Made by a program: the position numbers and the translations under genes | Notes under the pieces: model-generated | The model's database searches: none | What the model saw: the letters and a program-made list of their open reading frames with translations, nothing else | What the model was told of the DNA's origin: nothing | Shown here: positions 7,641-15,991 of the stretch, in pieces | Layout: every line of letters starts with the position of its first letter | How positions within the stretch are numbered: position 1 is the first letter of the stretch | Assembly (NCBI RefSeq): GCF_003464165.1 | Contig: NZ_QSEK01000012.1 | Coordinates: 1 to 64,000 of the forward strand | DNA length: 64,000 bases | From: Eubacterium sp. AM49-13BH | Lineage (GTDB): Bacteria; Bacillota; Clostridia; Lachnospirales; Lachnospiraceae | Direction of reading: 5' to 3'

Positions 7641-7923
7641 GTGAGTAATATTGTTGTTTTATCAGGAAGCAAAAGCACTTATTGACAGACTACATACACC
7701 TATGCGTAATGAGTTTAAGCTTAAAAAGCTTGCACTGATATTAGTTGGTGCAGCAACATTACCAGAGTTGTTTGATGCAATTAAGGTGCAGTATCGACTT
7801 GTATTAAATTATTTCAAGCTGGAAGATGCGGGAACAGTATTTGTGAGAGGCGCAAAAGATAAGGGCGATGTGAAAAATACAGATGGCTTGGAAAAAGCAT
7901 ATCAATTAGGAACTGCTATTTAA
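7641..7923 (+). pseudogene. NADPH-dependent FMN reductase, internally deleted
   Basis: A GTG start with AAAGAGAGG upstream begins the first strand of a flavodoxin-like reductase (SNIVVLSGS). The frame then breaks, and from about 7670 the C-terminal third continues in another frame: IDRLHTPMRNEFKLKKLAL and VFVRGAKDKGDVKNT, both usual in this family. Roughly 80 central residues, including the FMN phosphate region, are missing. It cannot make a working enzyme. Confidence 0.7.
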
Positions 7924-8000
7924 TTATGGAATACATGTTGGACAATTTGTGAACGGATTACAGGCGTATTTTAATATAATGGATTAACATAATTGAGGAA

Positions 8001-8309
8001 ATGATGATGAGTAAAAGAACAAGGCAATATATAGGCATTCTATTTGCAATAATAGTTTATTACATAGTGCATGAAGGTGCACACTTGATCGTGGCGCTCG
8101 CATTACATGCATTTAAGAAAATTAACTTTATGGGTATTGGAATACAGATTGATATATATCGTGACAGATTAACAGATATGCAACTGGGAATATTTTGTAT
8201 TGCCGGAGTGACAGCAACATTAATTACTGCTTATGCATTGGTATACTTTAAGGATAAAATTTGTGAAATAAAGAATAAGCTTGTGAAAGCTATTTTTTAT
8301 ATGGAGTAA
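8001..8309 (+). pseudogene. Truncated M50-like membrane metalloprotease
   Basis: The 102-residue frame has an N-terminal membrane segment carrying HEGAH, an HEXXH zinc motif of site-2-protease-like M50 peptidases, and a second membrane segment. Family members are longer and have a further metal ligand in a later segment; here the protein stops after YME. Some unassigned bases before the next gene may be the lost tail. It is probably inactive. The start lies in a run of three ATGs behind GAGG. Confidence 0.55.
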
Positions 8310-8396
8310 TTGGAGAAGAAGGTCCCAGATTTGTTTACAGAGGAAAAGAAAATGAACGATAATCTGGAAACATAATTGAATTGGAGGAAATTAGTG

Positions 8397-9050
8397 ATGA
8401 ACAGGGATGGCATTAACAAAACAATATTCTGGTTATTGTTATACATATTCTTGTATTCTGCATGTACTGTAATCGCAAATCTATATTTGCCAAATTTATT
8501 ATTGATTACTGTAGGAGTTAGTGGAATAATCTACATAATATTCAATCTGTTTTTCATTCCATATAAGAGAGAAAAACTGTTTGTCAATGGGATTTTTGGA
8601 GCTTTGGCTGTTATGTTTATTGGAATATGGCTTGGAAAACAGCTTGATCTTGAGAGTACGATATCTATCGGAGCTGTTGTGACTACGATGGATATTATCA
8701 GTTTTACAAAAATTGGAAAAAGAACTGTTAATGCAAAAGCTATGTCAAATAAAACTGTAGCAGCAAAGTTGTTTGTATATGGATTGGAAAAGAATGGTAT
8801 GCTCATACCGACTTGTGGGTTTGGAGATTATTTGTATTATGCTATGTGGATTTCAGGAACGCATGTATTAAGTTCGTCTGGAATATCTTATGTATTTGTA
8901 GCGTTTATGGTATGTGTTGGAACAATAATACAGTCAATTACCGTAAAATCACTTTCAAAAAAAGATGGATTTAAGGGATTCCCAGGCACAGTATTTCCTT
9001 TTTTATGTACGGTATTGGCATATTTTGTATTGTACTATCAGGTTTTATAA
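8397..9050 (+). CDS. Seven-segment membrane protein with presenilin-like GxGD motif
   Basis: The 217-residue protein has about seven membrane segments. Segment 4 carries an aspartate (TTMDIISF, D99) and segment 5 carries GFGDYLYYAM (D144), matching in order and context the YD and GxGD aspartates of presenilin/signal peptide peptidase (family A22) intramembrane proteases. The last segment begins with FPGTVFPFL, near where these enzymes have PAL. The first motif has M instead of Y and the last is not PAL, and there are fewer segments than the usual nine. ATG 8397 follows GGAGG by ten bases. Function is inferred from motifs only; a type IV prepilin peptidase-like origin of GxGD is less likely because the flanking residues differ. 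Confidence 0.55.
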   Translation: MNRDGINKTIFWLLLYIFLYSACTVIANLYLPNLLLITVGVSGIIYIIFNLFFIPYKREKLFVNGIFGALAVMFIGIWLGKQLDLESTISIGAVVTTMDIISFTKIGKRTVNAKAMSNKTVAAKLFVYGLEKNGMLIPTCGFGDYLYYAMWISGTHVLSSSGISYVFVAFMVCVGTIIQSITVKSLSKKDGFKGFPGTVFPFLCTVLAYFVLYYQVL

Positions 9051-9077
9051 ATTTATTTGATATGGAGGGGAAGAAGA

Positions 9078-9261
9078 ATGGCGCAACAGGAAATAAATCC
9101 GCAGGTACAACAAGAGCAAAGGCATTTGAATTGTGGATGAATGCACCAAACCCAATGGTGACTTTTTTAAGAAAATTGATGTGACAAATCTGGTATATAT
9201 TAGCAGAAAACACAAAATGAAGTTTAATATGTTGTTATGTTGGTGCATTGGCAGGGCTGCT
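9078..9261 (+). pseudogene. CatA-like O-acetyltransferase, N-terminal remnant
   Basis: ATG 9078 after GGAGGGG begins MAQQEINPQV. With frame corrections the sequence continues FELWMNAPNPMVTF and KIDVTNLVYISRKHKMKF, the N-terminus of a chloramphenicol-acetyltransferase-like family. One break falls in a T6 tract at 9163-9168 where T7 would keep the frame; another lies earlier. The coding sequence stops at about 9261 and passes directly into an ABC ATPase. The catalytic histidine region is absent. Confidence 0.6.
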
Positions 9262-9624
9262 TTGTATGGTATTACAGGAAATGCCTTTGATAAGAGATTG
9301 CAGGAGCTGGTCGAGATTTTGAATTTTGACGAGTTTTTAAACAGACCTGTAGGTAAGCTGTCGGGAGGTCAGAGAAGAAGAATTGACATTGCCCGTGCAT
9401 TATTGCACAGACCGAAGATTTTGATTCTTGACAAAGGAAGTATTGCAGCGGAAGGTACACCATTTGAACTTAAAAATGATTATGTACAGGATATCGTGTC
9501 TGTTTATGGTATTTCCGAAGATGAAATAAAGTCATTGAACAGAGAATATAAAAAAATACGTGATGGATATCAGTTAAAAGTAAGAAATACGAAGGAAGCA
9601 ACAAGACTTATTGTAGAGCATTGA
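9262..9624 (+). pseudogene. ABC transporter ATP-binding protein, twice-deleted remnant
   Basis: From LYGITGNAFDKRLQELVEIL the frame encodes the helical domain and signature (LSGGQRRRIDIARALLHRP) of a drug/lipid-export type ATPase. The Walker A region is gone, replaced by the CatA fragment. After ILILDK the sequence jumps to GSIAAEGTPFEL, so the end of Walker B, the D-loop and the switch histidine are lost, probably by recombination between two ILD(E/K)-coding stretches. It cannot hydrolyse ATP. The permease gene overlaps its stop. Confidence 0.75.
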
Positions 9625-10392
9625 TGAGAACAGTATTGGCATTAATGAACAGGAACAGGAAACTATTTTTTAAAGATAAAAGTATGTTGTTTACATCGAT
9701 GATCACACCAGTTATTCTGATTGTTCTGTATGCTACATTTCTTGTAAAGGTTTTCAAAGATTCTTTTACAGCGGCGATTCCGGATATGATTACGATTTCG
9801 GATAAGCTCATCAATGGAACCGTGGCGGCACAGCTGACAGCATCACTTATGGCAGTAAGCTGTATTACTGTAACATTTTGTGTAAATCTGACTATGGTGC
9901 AGGACAAGGCAAATGGAACAAGGAAGGATTTTAATGTTTCGCCTGTCAGCAAGGGAAAAATATATTTGGGATATTTTCTGTCAACAGTAGCTAATTCATT
10001 GATGGTCAATGGACTTGCGTTTGTATTATGTCTGGGATATCTGCTTAAAATGGGTTGGTATATGAATGCAGCAGACGTATTATGGGTTTTATTTGATATG
10101 ATATTGCTCGTCCTGTTTGGAAGTACGCTTTCAAGTATCATTAGCTTTCCATTGACAACACAGGGACAGCTTTCGGCTGTGGGTACAATTGTCAGTGCAG
10201 GATATGGTTTTATATGTGGTGCTTATATGCCGATTTCAAATGATAGGAGACACTCTTGATTGCAATTCGGTATTTCATGGAAATGTGGTGAGTATAAATC
10301 AGATGATTGGCATTATGATGGGAAGTATAGCTGTATTTGGAATTATTTACTATGTGGTTACATTGCTGCCAGATGGTGAAGGCAGACGATAA
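9624..10392 (+). pseudogene. ABC-2 transporter permease with C-terminal deletion and frameshift
   Basis: The frame from ATG 9624 (overlapping the ATPase stop) gives a normal drug-export type permease: an N-terminal anchor, a large domain with DKANGTRKDFNVSPVSKGK, and several membrane segments up to GAYMPIS near residue 205. There the frame breaks and the last segment continues in another frame (GNVVSINQMIGIMMGS to position 10392). The loop that normally connects them is largely missing. With the broken ATPase before it, the whole exporter is dead. Confidence 0.75.
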
Positions 10393-10448
10393 CCGTTACA
10401 AGCACTCCGATTTGGTTGCATTACAGTGGGGAAGGAGGAGAAAACACA

Positions 10449-10984
10449 TGAATAAAGAAATGGCCGTAAATGGGAAAAGCTATACAATAATTAAATTGCT
10501 AGGAAAGGGTAAAGGTGGATATTCGTATTTGGTAGAGTCTGGGAATAACAGGTATGTTTTGAAGCAGATACATCATGAACCTTGTGATTATTATCAGTTC
10601 GGAAACAAGCTTGAGGCAGAAATCAGGGATTACAAAAAATTAAAAGAAATCGGAATAAAGATGCCTGCCATGCTTGAAACAGATGTGAAAAATGAACGCA
10701 TCTTGAAGGAATTTATTGATGGTGACACTATTTATCAGTTGGTTTTAGAAGACAAGATGAAAACTGACTATATTGAGCAATTGCATAAAATGTGTGCATT
10801 GTTATATGCTGCCAATACAAATATTGATTATTTTCCAACGAATTTTGTTGTACATAATGAAGAAATATATTATGTGGATTTCGAGTGCAACGATTACATG
10901 GAAGAATGGAATTTTGAAAACTGGGGTGTAAAATACTGGTCAAAGACACCGGAATTTTTGCAGTATGTGAAAGAACATTCATGA
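10449..10984 (+). CDS. Small protein-kinase-fold protein
   Basis: A 178-residue protein with a minimal kinase fold: glycine-rich loop LLGKGKGGYSYLV, the ATP lysine in YVLKQI, a helix glutamate, and a VDFEC motif in place of DFG. The catalytic HRD aspartate is not obvious; DYFPTNFV occupies that place with the conserved asparagine. It resembles the short WaaY/RIO-like kinases. GGAAGGAGGAG lies upstream of ATG 10449. The substrate is unknown, and catalytic ability is uncertain. Confidence 0.6.
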
Positions 10985-11044
10985 TACGTCTATATGAAAC
11001 GGATGTGTTTTATAAAATTGGAAGTTGAAGGAGAAATTTATGCA

Positions 11045-11347
11045 ATGAAAGAGAAAATATCTACCAACAAAATATTGGCTTCGACATCACTTGTGTTTGG
11101 CATACTCTCATTATTTTCATTTGTGCTTTACTTTTACAGCGCAAATCATGCACCGTATACCTATATTGATGTCATATTTTGGGGACCATTATGCTCGTTT
11201 ATTGGTATCGTGATTTCTATTATTACACGAAAGACTCGAAAAATATATCCTGCGCTATGGATATCAGGGATTATTAGTTGCATGCTTGGTTTTATTGTAT
11301 GTATGTTTGTTTTTAGTATGTTGATAGTGCTAATGGCAGCTAAATAG
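11045..11347 (+). CDS. Small membrane protein (DUF4190-like)
   Basis: A 100-residue protein with three hydrophobic segments separated by a short basic loop (TRKTRK). The arrangement LASTSLVFGILSLFS is typical of DUF4190-type small membrane proteins of unknown function. ATG 11045 follows AAGGAG by about 12 bases; the longer in-frame start at 10994 has no ribosome site. Confidence 0.6.
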   Translation: MKEKISTNKILASTSLVFGILSLFSFVLYFYSANHAPYTYIDVIFWGPLCSFIGIVISIITRKTRKIYPALWISGIISCMLGFIVCMFVFSMLIVLMAAK

Positions 11348-11693
11348 TTATTAAAATCACGAGATATTTCTCTGTATCAATTGATGATTTGTTATCCGGA
11401 GAACAATTGATTTTAATAGCAGAAAAAGAAAACAAATCAAATCTCAATAGTGTATGCGATTTGCTGTTTTGTTTTTGGCTATGGCGAAAGAGCCGTATGC
11501 GATAACCGTAACATTCCTGTTATTGCTTATCAAAGGCATTTTGCTTTATAAGCAAGCTAAGGCAGGTTGAGAAGTTTGTAAGATCTCTTTCTATTACCAT
11601 TCCGGCAAAATATGAGGATGAGATCTACAAATTATATCCAACAGATATATATTAAAAGGTAACTTAATGACAGATTTAAATTAGGAGATAGAC
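11348..11693. other. Intergenic region with decayed coding traces
   Basis: A weak stem between AAATC near 11444 and GATTT near 11460, followed by T-rich bases, may be a terminator. A short open tail before 11655 (ITIPAKYEDEIYKLYPTDIY) reads like the C-terminus of a lost protein. GGTAACTTA at 11658-11666 matches nine bases of one arm of the operator at 7181-7190, 28 bases before the TetR start. Confidence 0.4.
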
Positions 11694-12308
11694 ATGGAAA
11701 GCAAGGAAAAGAACACAAAGGAAAAAATATTGGAAGAAGCCTTGAAGTTATTTGCACAGAGTGGATATATGGGAACATCCATGAATGATATTGCTTCAAA
11801 ACTTGGAGTAACAAAGGCTGCATTGTATAAGCATTATAAAAGCAAGCAGGAGATATTGGACAGTATTATTGAAAAAATGAATGAATTGGATATTGAGAGA
11901 GTAAAGCTGTATGAAATGCCGGAGGGTGATTTGGAAAAGGTTACAGCCGAGTATAAAGAAACGGCATTTGATAAGATTAAGCAGTTCACAAAGGTGCAGT
12001 TCCTTCATTGGACAGAGGAAGAGTTTTCAAGCTGTTTTCGTAAGATGCTGACATTGGAACAGTACAGAGAGCCACAGATGGCACAGCTATATCAGAATTA
12101 TCTTGCAAGCGGACCATTAGCTTATATGGAAGCTTTGTTTTCAGGAATGCTGGGTGATGCAGAAAAAGCCAGACAGACAGCACTTGATTTTTATGGACCT
12201 ATATTTTTGCTTTACAGCATATATGATGGAGCAGAAAACAAAAGTCATGTGATAAAGTTACTGGAAGAGCATATGGATCACTTTTTACAGAAAATGCAGA
12301 TAAGTTGA
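11694..12308 (+). CDS. TetR/AcrR family transcriptional repressor
   Basis: A 204-residue regulator with an N-terminal TetR helix-turn-helix: KEKILEEALKLFAQSGY, then ASKLGVTKAALYKHYKSK as the recognition helix (residues 12-57). The C-terminal ligand domain is helical and variable. TAGGAGA precedes the ATG. A half operator lies in front of the gene, so autoregulation is possible, and the same sequence occurs as a full palindrome at 7167-7190. The ABC exporter remnants nearby could have been its original targets. Confidence 0.85.
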   Translation: MESKEKNTKEKILEEALKLFAQSGYMGTSMNDIASKLGVTKAALYKHYKSKQEILDSIIEKMNELDIERVKLYEMPEGDLEKVTAEYKETAFDKIKQFTKVQFLHWTEEEFSSCFRKMLTLEQYREPQMAQLYQNYLASGPLAYMEALFSGMLGDAEKARQTALDFYGPIFLLYSIYDGAENKSHVIKLLEEHMDHFLQKMQIS

Positions 12309-12322
12309 AAGGGTGAAGTGAT

Positions 12323-12499
12323 TTGAATGATGAATCAGAACATCAGGAATGGATTCTTTGCCCAAAATGCGGAAATAAAACAAGATTGAAATTAAGGAAA
12401 GATACGGTATTAACAAATTTTCCTTTGTTTTGTCCAAAGTGTAAAGAAGAAAGCCTGATTGATGCAGAAAAATTTATAGTAAAGGAAGCCAGACGCTAA
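12323..12499 (+). CDS. Cysteine-rich KTR domain protein
   Basis: A 58-residue protein starting at TTG 12323 with two CXXC pairs (WILCPKCGNKTRLKLRKDT and LFCPKCKEESLID). KTR proteins are typical passengers of Tn916-like and related conjugative elements. The usual C-terminus PDAKTQ is present in the DNA but out of frame by one base, so the protein ends in KEARR. This supports past presence of a conjugative transposon here. Confidence 0.7.
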   Translation: MNDESEHQEWILCPKCGNKTRLKLRKDTVLTNFPLFCPKCKEESLIDAEKFIVKEARR

Positions 12500-12540
12500 G
12501 ACGCAGTGCAGATTGTAATATTACAGTTTTGCACTGCGTC
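12500..12540 (+). terminator. Terminator-like hairpin after the KTR gene
   Basis: A perfect 10-bp stem (GACGCAGTGC / GCACTGCGTC) encloses an AT-rich loop that is itself partly palindromic. The following T-tract is poor (ATTTATATT). Confidence 0.55.
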
Positions 12541-12568
12541 ATTTATATTATGGGAGGAGGAAAAAAGG

Positions 12569-12985
12569 ATGAAACTCTATTTTGGAAATATGGTAACAAC
12601 AGTTACTACACTTATGATTGTATCGCTGGTTGGGCTTGTTGGATACTCAATCGGTAACAGAAGCAACATTAATTTCTGGGGCAGAAGGAGCCTGATTGTT
12701 TTGGCATATGGTCTTGTTATATGCTGCTTTGCAGCCGCAAGAGACGGACTGGATAAAACAATTCAGTATACGATAGATGGAAGCTGTAATCCCGGAATAT
12801 TTTCACTTGTGAGTGTTCCAAACATCGTCGGATGTGTCGGAGCTGCAATCATAATTATTGCAGCAATAGCAACACCAATTGCAAAGTCACAGCATATGCG
12901 TGAGATATGGTTTTATGTGATGTCCGGTGGAGTGATGCTAAAGATTGTAGTTATGGAGATTGCAAGAATTATACAGATGTTTTAG
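12569..12985 (+). CDS. Membrane protein of unknown function
   Basis: A 138-residue protein with about four membrane segments (residues roughly 8-28, 38-55, 74-98 and 112-135) and few charges between them. ATG 12569 follows GGAGGAGG. No motif points to a role. It begins after the KTR hairpin and may belong to the same accessory element. Confidence 0.55.
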   Translation: MKLYFGNMVTTVTTLMIVSLVGLVGYSIGNRSNINFWGRRSLIVLAYGLVICCFAAARDGLDKTIQYTIDGSCNPGIFSLVSVPNIVGCVGAAIIIIAAIATPIAKSQHMREIWFYVMSGGVMLKIVVMEIARIIQMF

Positions 12986-12995
12986 GAGTGTTTTC

Positions 12996-13085
12996 ATGAG
13001 AGTAGAGACTGAAAGAATGGGAGGTGACATTACCGCAGAATATAAAGATGGGCAGTTATACATCATGGAACGAATAATAATGTAG
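12996..13085 (+). CDS. Small or truncated protein
   Basis: A 29-residue frame (MRVETERMGGDITAEYKDGQ onward) with TTAGGAGTG eight bases upstream. It could be a genuine small protein or the N-terminal stub of a deleted gene. No family is recognised. Confidence 0.35.
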   Translation: MRVETERMGGDITAEYKDGQLYIMERIIM

Positions 13086-13106
13086 AATGAAAGGAACAAA
13101 AAAGAT

Positions 13107-13691
13107 ATGAAGAATAAGTTATTTTTGATGATTATGGTAGTTATGGTATGTTCATTGACCGCATGTGGGCAGCAGGAAAACGGAAGTATGACTAATACCG
13201 GAAACAGTACAGAGCAGGTCGTTACGAGCGAAGATAATAGTGAGCTGGCAACAGCAGAAGATAATAATATGGAGCAAACAGAGACGAAGAAACAAAATCA
13301 ATTACAGGATGTGAAGCCGTCATATAAAGAATTCAGAGGTGTATTAGATGAAATTGATTCGAATATTCAGCCGGGAACAGCCGGAAATGGAATGAATTCT
13401 ATTAAAACTGCAACACATTTGCTTAACTGGGAAGTTGGAACCAGTATGACCACAGATAAGATTAAAAAAGAGACAGTATCATGGCTTTCTGATAAAGGAA
13501 ACTCTGAACAGGTGGAATTTTCGAATAAGCTTGCATCTGTGTATGATGTATATCAGAAATTATTAGGTCCTAATGCAAAAGAATTACTTGAGCAGGCAGG
13601 CTGTGATGATGCGGCATATTCATGGAGCGATGCTCCGGTTGAAACAATTGAAGCAATTGTAGAGGTAGTACAGCTCCCGGATGAACCGTAA
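13107..13691 (+). CDS. Lipoprotein of unknown function
   Basis: The 194-residue protein has a lipoprotein signal (hydrophobic core then SLTAC, acylated cysteine at residue 20), a low-complexity Ser/Thr/Glu linker to about residue 65, and a soluble helical C-terminal domain (YKEFRGVLDEIDSNI onward). It should be tethered outside the membrane. I do not recognise the domain. It is the last gene before the IS200-like insertion. Confidence 0.7.
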   Translation: MKNKLFLMIMVVMVCSLTACGQQENGSMTNTGNSTEQVVTSEDNSELATAEDNNMEQTETKKQNQLQDVKPSYKEFRGVLDEIDSNIQPGTAGNGMNSIKTATHLLNWEVGTSMTTDKIKKETVSWLSDKGNSEQVEFSNKLASVYDVYQKLLGPNAKELLEQAGCDDAAYSWSDAPVETIEAIVEVVQLPDEP

Positions 13692-13709
13692 ATGAAAAGT
13701 TTTGTTAAT

Positions 13710-14362
13710 CCCCCATTTGAAATGGGAACCGAGGCAAAGCCGTAGCGTTACCTAGAGTGCTAGAAAATAAAACCTTGCGTGTTATAATGATATTGGTTTC
13801 GCAGACCATATCAAAACACAGGAGGTATCCAAATGGATAATCAAAGTATAACACACACACGCTGGAATTGCACATATCACATTGTTTTTATTCCAAAGTT
13901 TAGAAGAAAAATAATGTATGGTGAAACAAAGAGAGATTTAGTAGAAACAATCAAAAAATTGTGTGAGATGAAATAGGTAACACTAACAGATGGAAAAGTA
14001 TGTATTGATCATGTACATATGTACATTGCAATTCCACCGAAACTATGTGTTTCAGAGTTTATGTCATATCTGAAGGGAAAAAGCACATTGATGTTGTTTG
14101 ACCGACATCCGGAATATAGGAGCAAGTGGGAGATAGACATTTTTGGGCGAGAGGATATTACGTATCGACAGTAGGAAATGTGAATGAAGAAACGGTAAGA
14201 AAATACATACAGGAACAGGAAGAAAACGATAAGTAAGAAGATGGAAGGAAGTAATGAGCTTCCTTTAGGAAGCAACAAGTAATTATGGTGTTGCGAAACC
14301 CCGCCTTTGGTGGAACCAGTATAATACCCTGGAGGGGGCAAAATTAAACCCCCATTTGAAAT
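13710..14362 (+). mobile_element. IS200/IS605-like insertion sequence, inactive
   Basis: The element encloses a broken Y1 transposase gene. The sequence CCCCCATTTGAAAT occurs at both ends (13710-13723 and 14349-14362), and both end regions contain short imperfect hairpins, as expected for this family, which has no inverted repeats or target duplications. Exact cleavage sites cannot be fixed by eye. Confidence 0.65.
13833..14236 (+). pseudogene. tnpA: IS200-type TnpA transposase, broken
   Basis: The Y1 HUH transposase is recognisable: N-terminal WNCTYHIVFIPKFRRK, the HUH metal motif in CIDHVHMYIAIPP, then FMSYLKGKSTLMLF and a C-terminal ARGYYVSTVGNVNEE with the region of the catalytic tyrosine. 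A TAG at 13974-13976 interrupts it, and a frameshift lies near 14132-14142. Full-length members have about 130-150 residues. AGGAGG precedes the start. It cannot mobilise itself. Confidence 0.82.
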
Positions 14363-14477
14363 AACTTTTTCCGCATTGAATATTAAGAGACTTGTTGGTG
14401 TACGTCTTTTGCTGTTTTATTATATTCTTTCAAAAAATGAAAGCTAATCTTTGAATAAATATTTTTTGAATTTAAGT

Positions 14478-14506
14478 GACGCTTGACACATTTTTCTCGT
14501 CTATTA
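14478..14506 (+). promoter_or_regulatory. Candidate ECF-type promoter of the sigma factor gene
   Basis: TTGACA at 14483-14488 is followed after nine bases by CGTCTAT (14498-14504). The CGTC core is a common -10 element of ECF sigma promoters, and GTGACGC just upstream could serve as the -35. Autoregulation is an inference. Confidence 0.4.
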
Positions 14507-14546
14507 GGGTGAAAGACCTTAATACAAGGGGAAGGAGGAGAAGCTT

Positions 14547-15107
14547 ATGGATGATAAGCAGATATTAGATTTATATTGGGAGCGCTCCGAAGCTGCTATA
14601 TCCGAAACTTCAAAAAAATACGGAAAGTATTGCAGATATATAGCCTCTAATATTCTTCACAATGACGAAGATAGCGAGGAATGTGTAAATGATACTTATT
14701 TAAGAGCTTGGAACAGCATACCGCCTAACCGTCCATCTGTCCTAAAAACTTTTTTGGGGAAGATTACTCGCAACTTATCTTTGGACAGGTACGAACTGCT
14801 CAATGCAAAGAAACGTAATGGCGGGCAAATGTCATTGATTTTTGATGAAATACAAGAGTGCATACCATCGTTGGATAGTACAGAAAACATTGTTGAAGAA
14901 ATTGCTCTAACGGATATTCTCAACCGCTTTCTTTCTTCCCTGTCATTAGAACAGCGAAAAATCTTTATGAGAAGATATTGGTATTTATCGCCCATTAAAG
15001 AAATTGCAACGGAATATGGTATGAGTGAGAGCAAAATCAAGATGTCATTATTTCGTTCAAGGAACGAACTTAAAAAATTATTAGAGAAAGAAGGTATCTC
15101 TGTATGA
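14547..15107 (+). CDS. ECF-type RNA polymerase sigma factor
   Basis: A 186-residue sigma-70 family protein with region 2 (HNDEDSEECVNDTYLRAWNS near residues 38-57) and region 4 (SLSLEQRKIFMRRYWYLSPI, then a helix-turn-helix IATEYGMSESKIKMSL). There is no region 3, as in ECF factors. GGAAGGAGGAG precedes the ATG. The next gene, a membrane protein likely to be its anti-sigma factor, overlaps by four bases. The target genes are not visible apart from a possible promoter upstream. Confidence 0.88.
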   Translation: MDDKQILDLYWERSEAAISETSKKYGKYCRYIASNILHNDEDSEECVNDTYLRAWNSIPPNRPSVLKTFLGKITRNLSLDRYELLNAKKRNGGQMSLIFDEIQECIPSLDSTENIVEEIALTDILNRFLSSLSLEQRKIFMRRYWYLSPIKEIATEYGMSESKIKMSLFRSRNELKKLLEKEGISV

Positions 15108-15796
15108 AAGAAAAGAAACTTTTAAGGGCATTGGGAAATGTCGATAATCAGTATATTAAGGAGGCTGAACCTATGAAAAAAACAAGTAAAATTACTAATC
15201 GGCAAAAATGGGTGTCTGTTGCTGCTTGCTTCGTACTCGTTGTTGTGATTGGAGTGGGAGTTTTTCAAAGCAATCTGTTTGGTACAAAAAACGATATTGC
15301 CACGCTGGATGGTGGAGAAACAATTACTTTTGTTAAAAATGACTTATCACAATCTTCAATTAACTTAAATGTAACAACAAGACCTTTGAGCAATGCTGAG
15401 ATTGAAATGCTTTTTGCAGACCTGCCTGTTACCGCAGATGCTTACTTTGATGCTGACAATCATAATATTCTGGGTTTTGAGGGAAAAATTAGTGATACAA
15501 GAATGGTAGTATCTAAACAGGGTGTAAATCTATTAGATACTATCATTGATGGAAATACAATCACTTCAAGTGTAGACGGCGTTGATATCGATGCAGGATA
15601 TTTCGTAACAAAGTCAAATAGTCAAGGTATCAAAACCGTAATATATTATGCAACCTTTGATATGGGAGAGAACACTATTTACGTAGAGTATTCTGGCGTT
15701 GAAAATGAAAGTGAAACTGTAAAAAACAACTTGGTAGACACAATTTTGAAGTTGATTGAGAACGGTGCATTTGATTTGAGCCAAATCCAAGAATAA
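15104..15796 (+). CDS. Putative anti-sigma factor, single-span membrane protein
   Basis: The 230-residue protein has a short cytosolic N-terminus (about 35 residues), one membrane segment (WVSVAACFVLVVVIGVGVF) and a 170-residue extracytoplasmic domain with no cysteine motif. Its ATG overlaps the sigma gene stop (ATGA), the usual arrangement for an ECF sigma and its anti-sigma. I infer that the outer domain senses an envelope signal. The domain is not assigned to a named family here. Confidence 0.7.
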   Translation: MKEKKLLRALGNVDNQYIKEAEPMKKTSKITNRQKWVSVAACFVLVVVIGVGVFQSNLFGTKNDIATLDGGETITFVKNDLSQSSINLNVTTRPLSNAEIEMLFADLPVTADAYFDADNHNILGFEGKISDTRMVVSKQGVNLLDTIIDGNTITSSVDGVDIDAGYFVTKSNSQGIKTVIYYATFDMGENTIYVEYSGVENESETVKNNLVDTILKLIENGAFDLSQIQE

Positions 15797-15889
15797 TTTG
15801 CAAATTTCATATACTAAGAACTTGATGTAACGTCTATACCCTTAAAAATATTTGGCTTCGGTATGTCAATATCGCTATGTTATTATAAT

Positions 15890-15988
15890 GTGTATGCAAA
15901 TTTGTACGACAAGGCAAAGCTAACAGCATTGTATTATTCATTATCAGGAAGAGTGGCTATCAGGCTTGATGAACTGATTGGGGGCTAA
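15890..15988 (+). pseudogene. Serine recombinase N-terminal remnant
   Basis: A GTG-initiated frame gives NLYDKAKLTALYYSLS, close to the N-terminal LYxKxKxTALYCRLS of large serine recombinases carried by Lachnospiraceae integrative elements; the catalytic serine would be in SLS. After this the frame runs into unrelated sequence and stops. It marks the edge of a lost element, with low certainty. Confidence 0.4.
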
Positions 15989-15991
15989 GTT

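Noticed and set aside
14009..14341. Minus-strand frame of 110 codons
   Set aside because: It is antisense to the IS200-like transposase remnant and its right end, with no ribosome site or recognisable protein.
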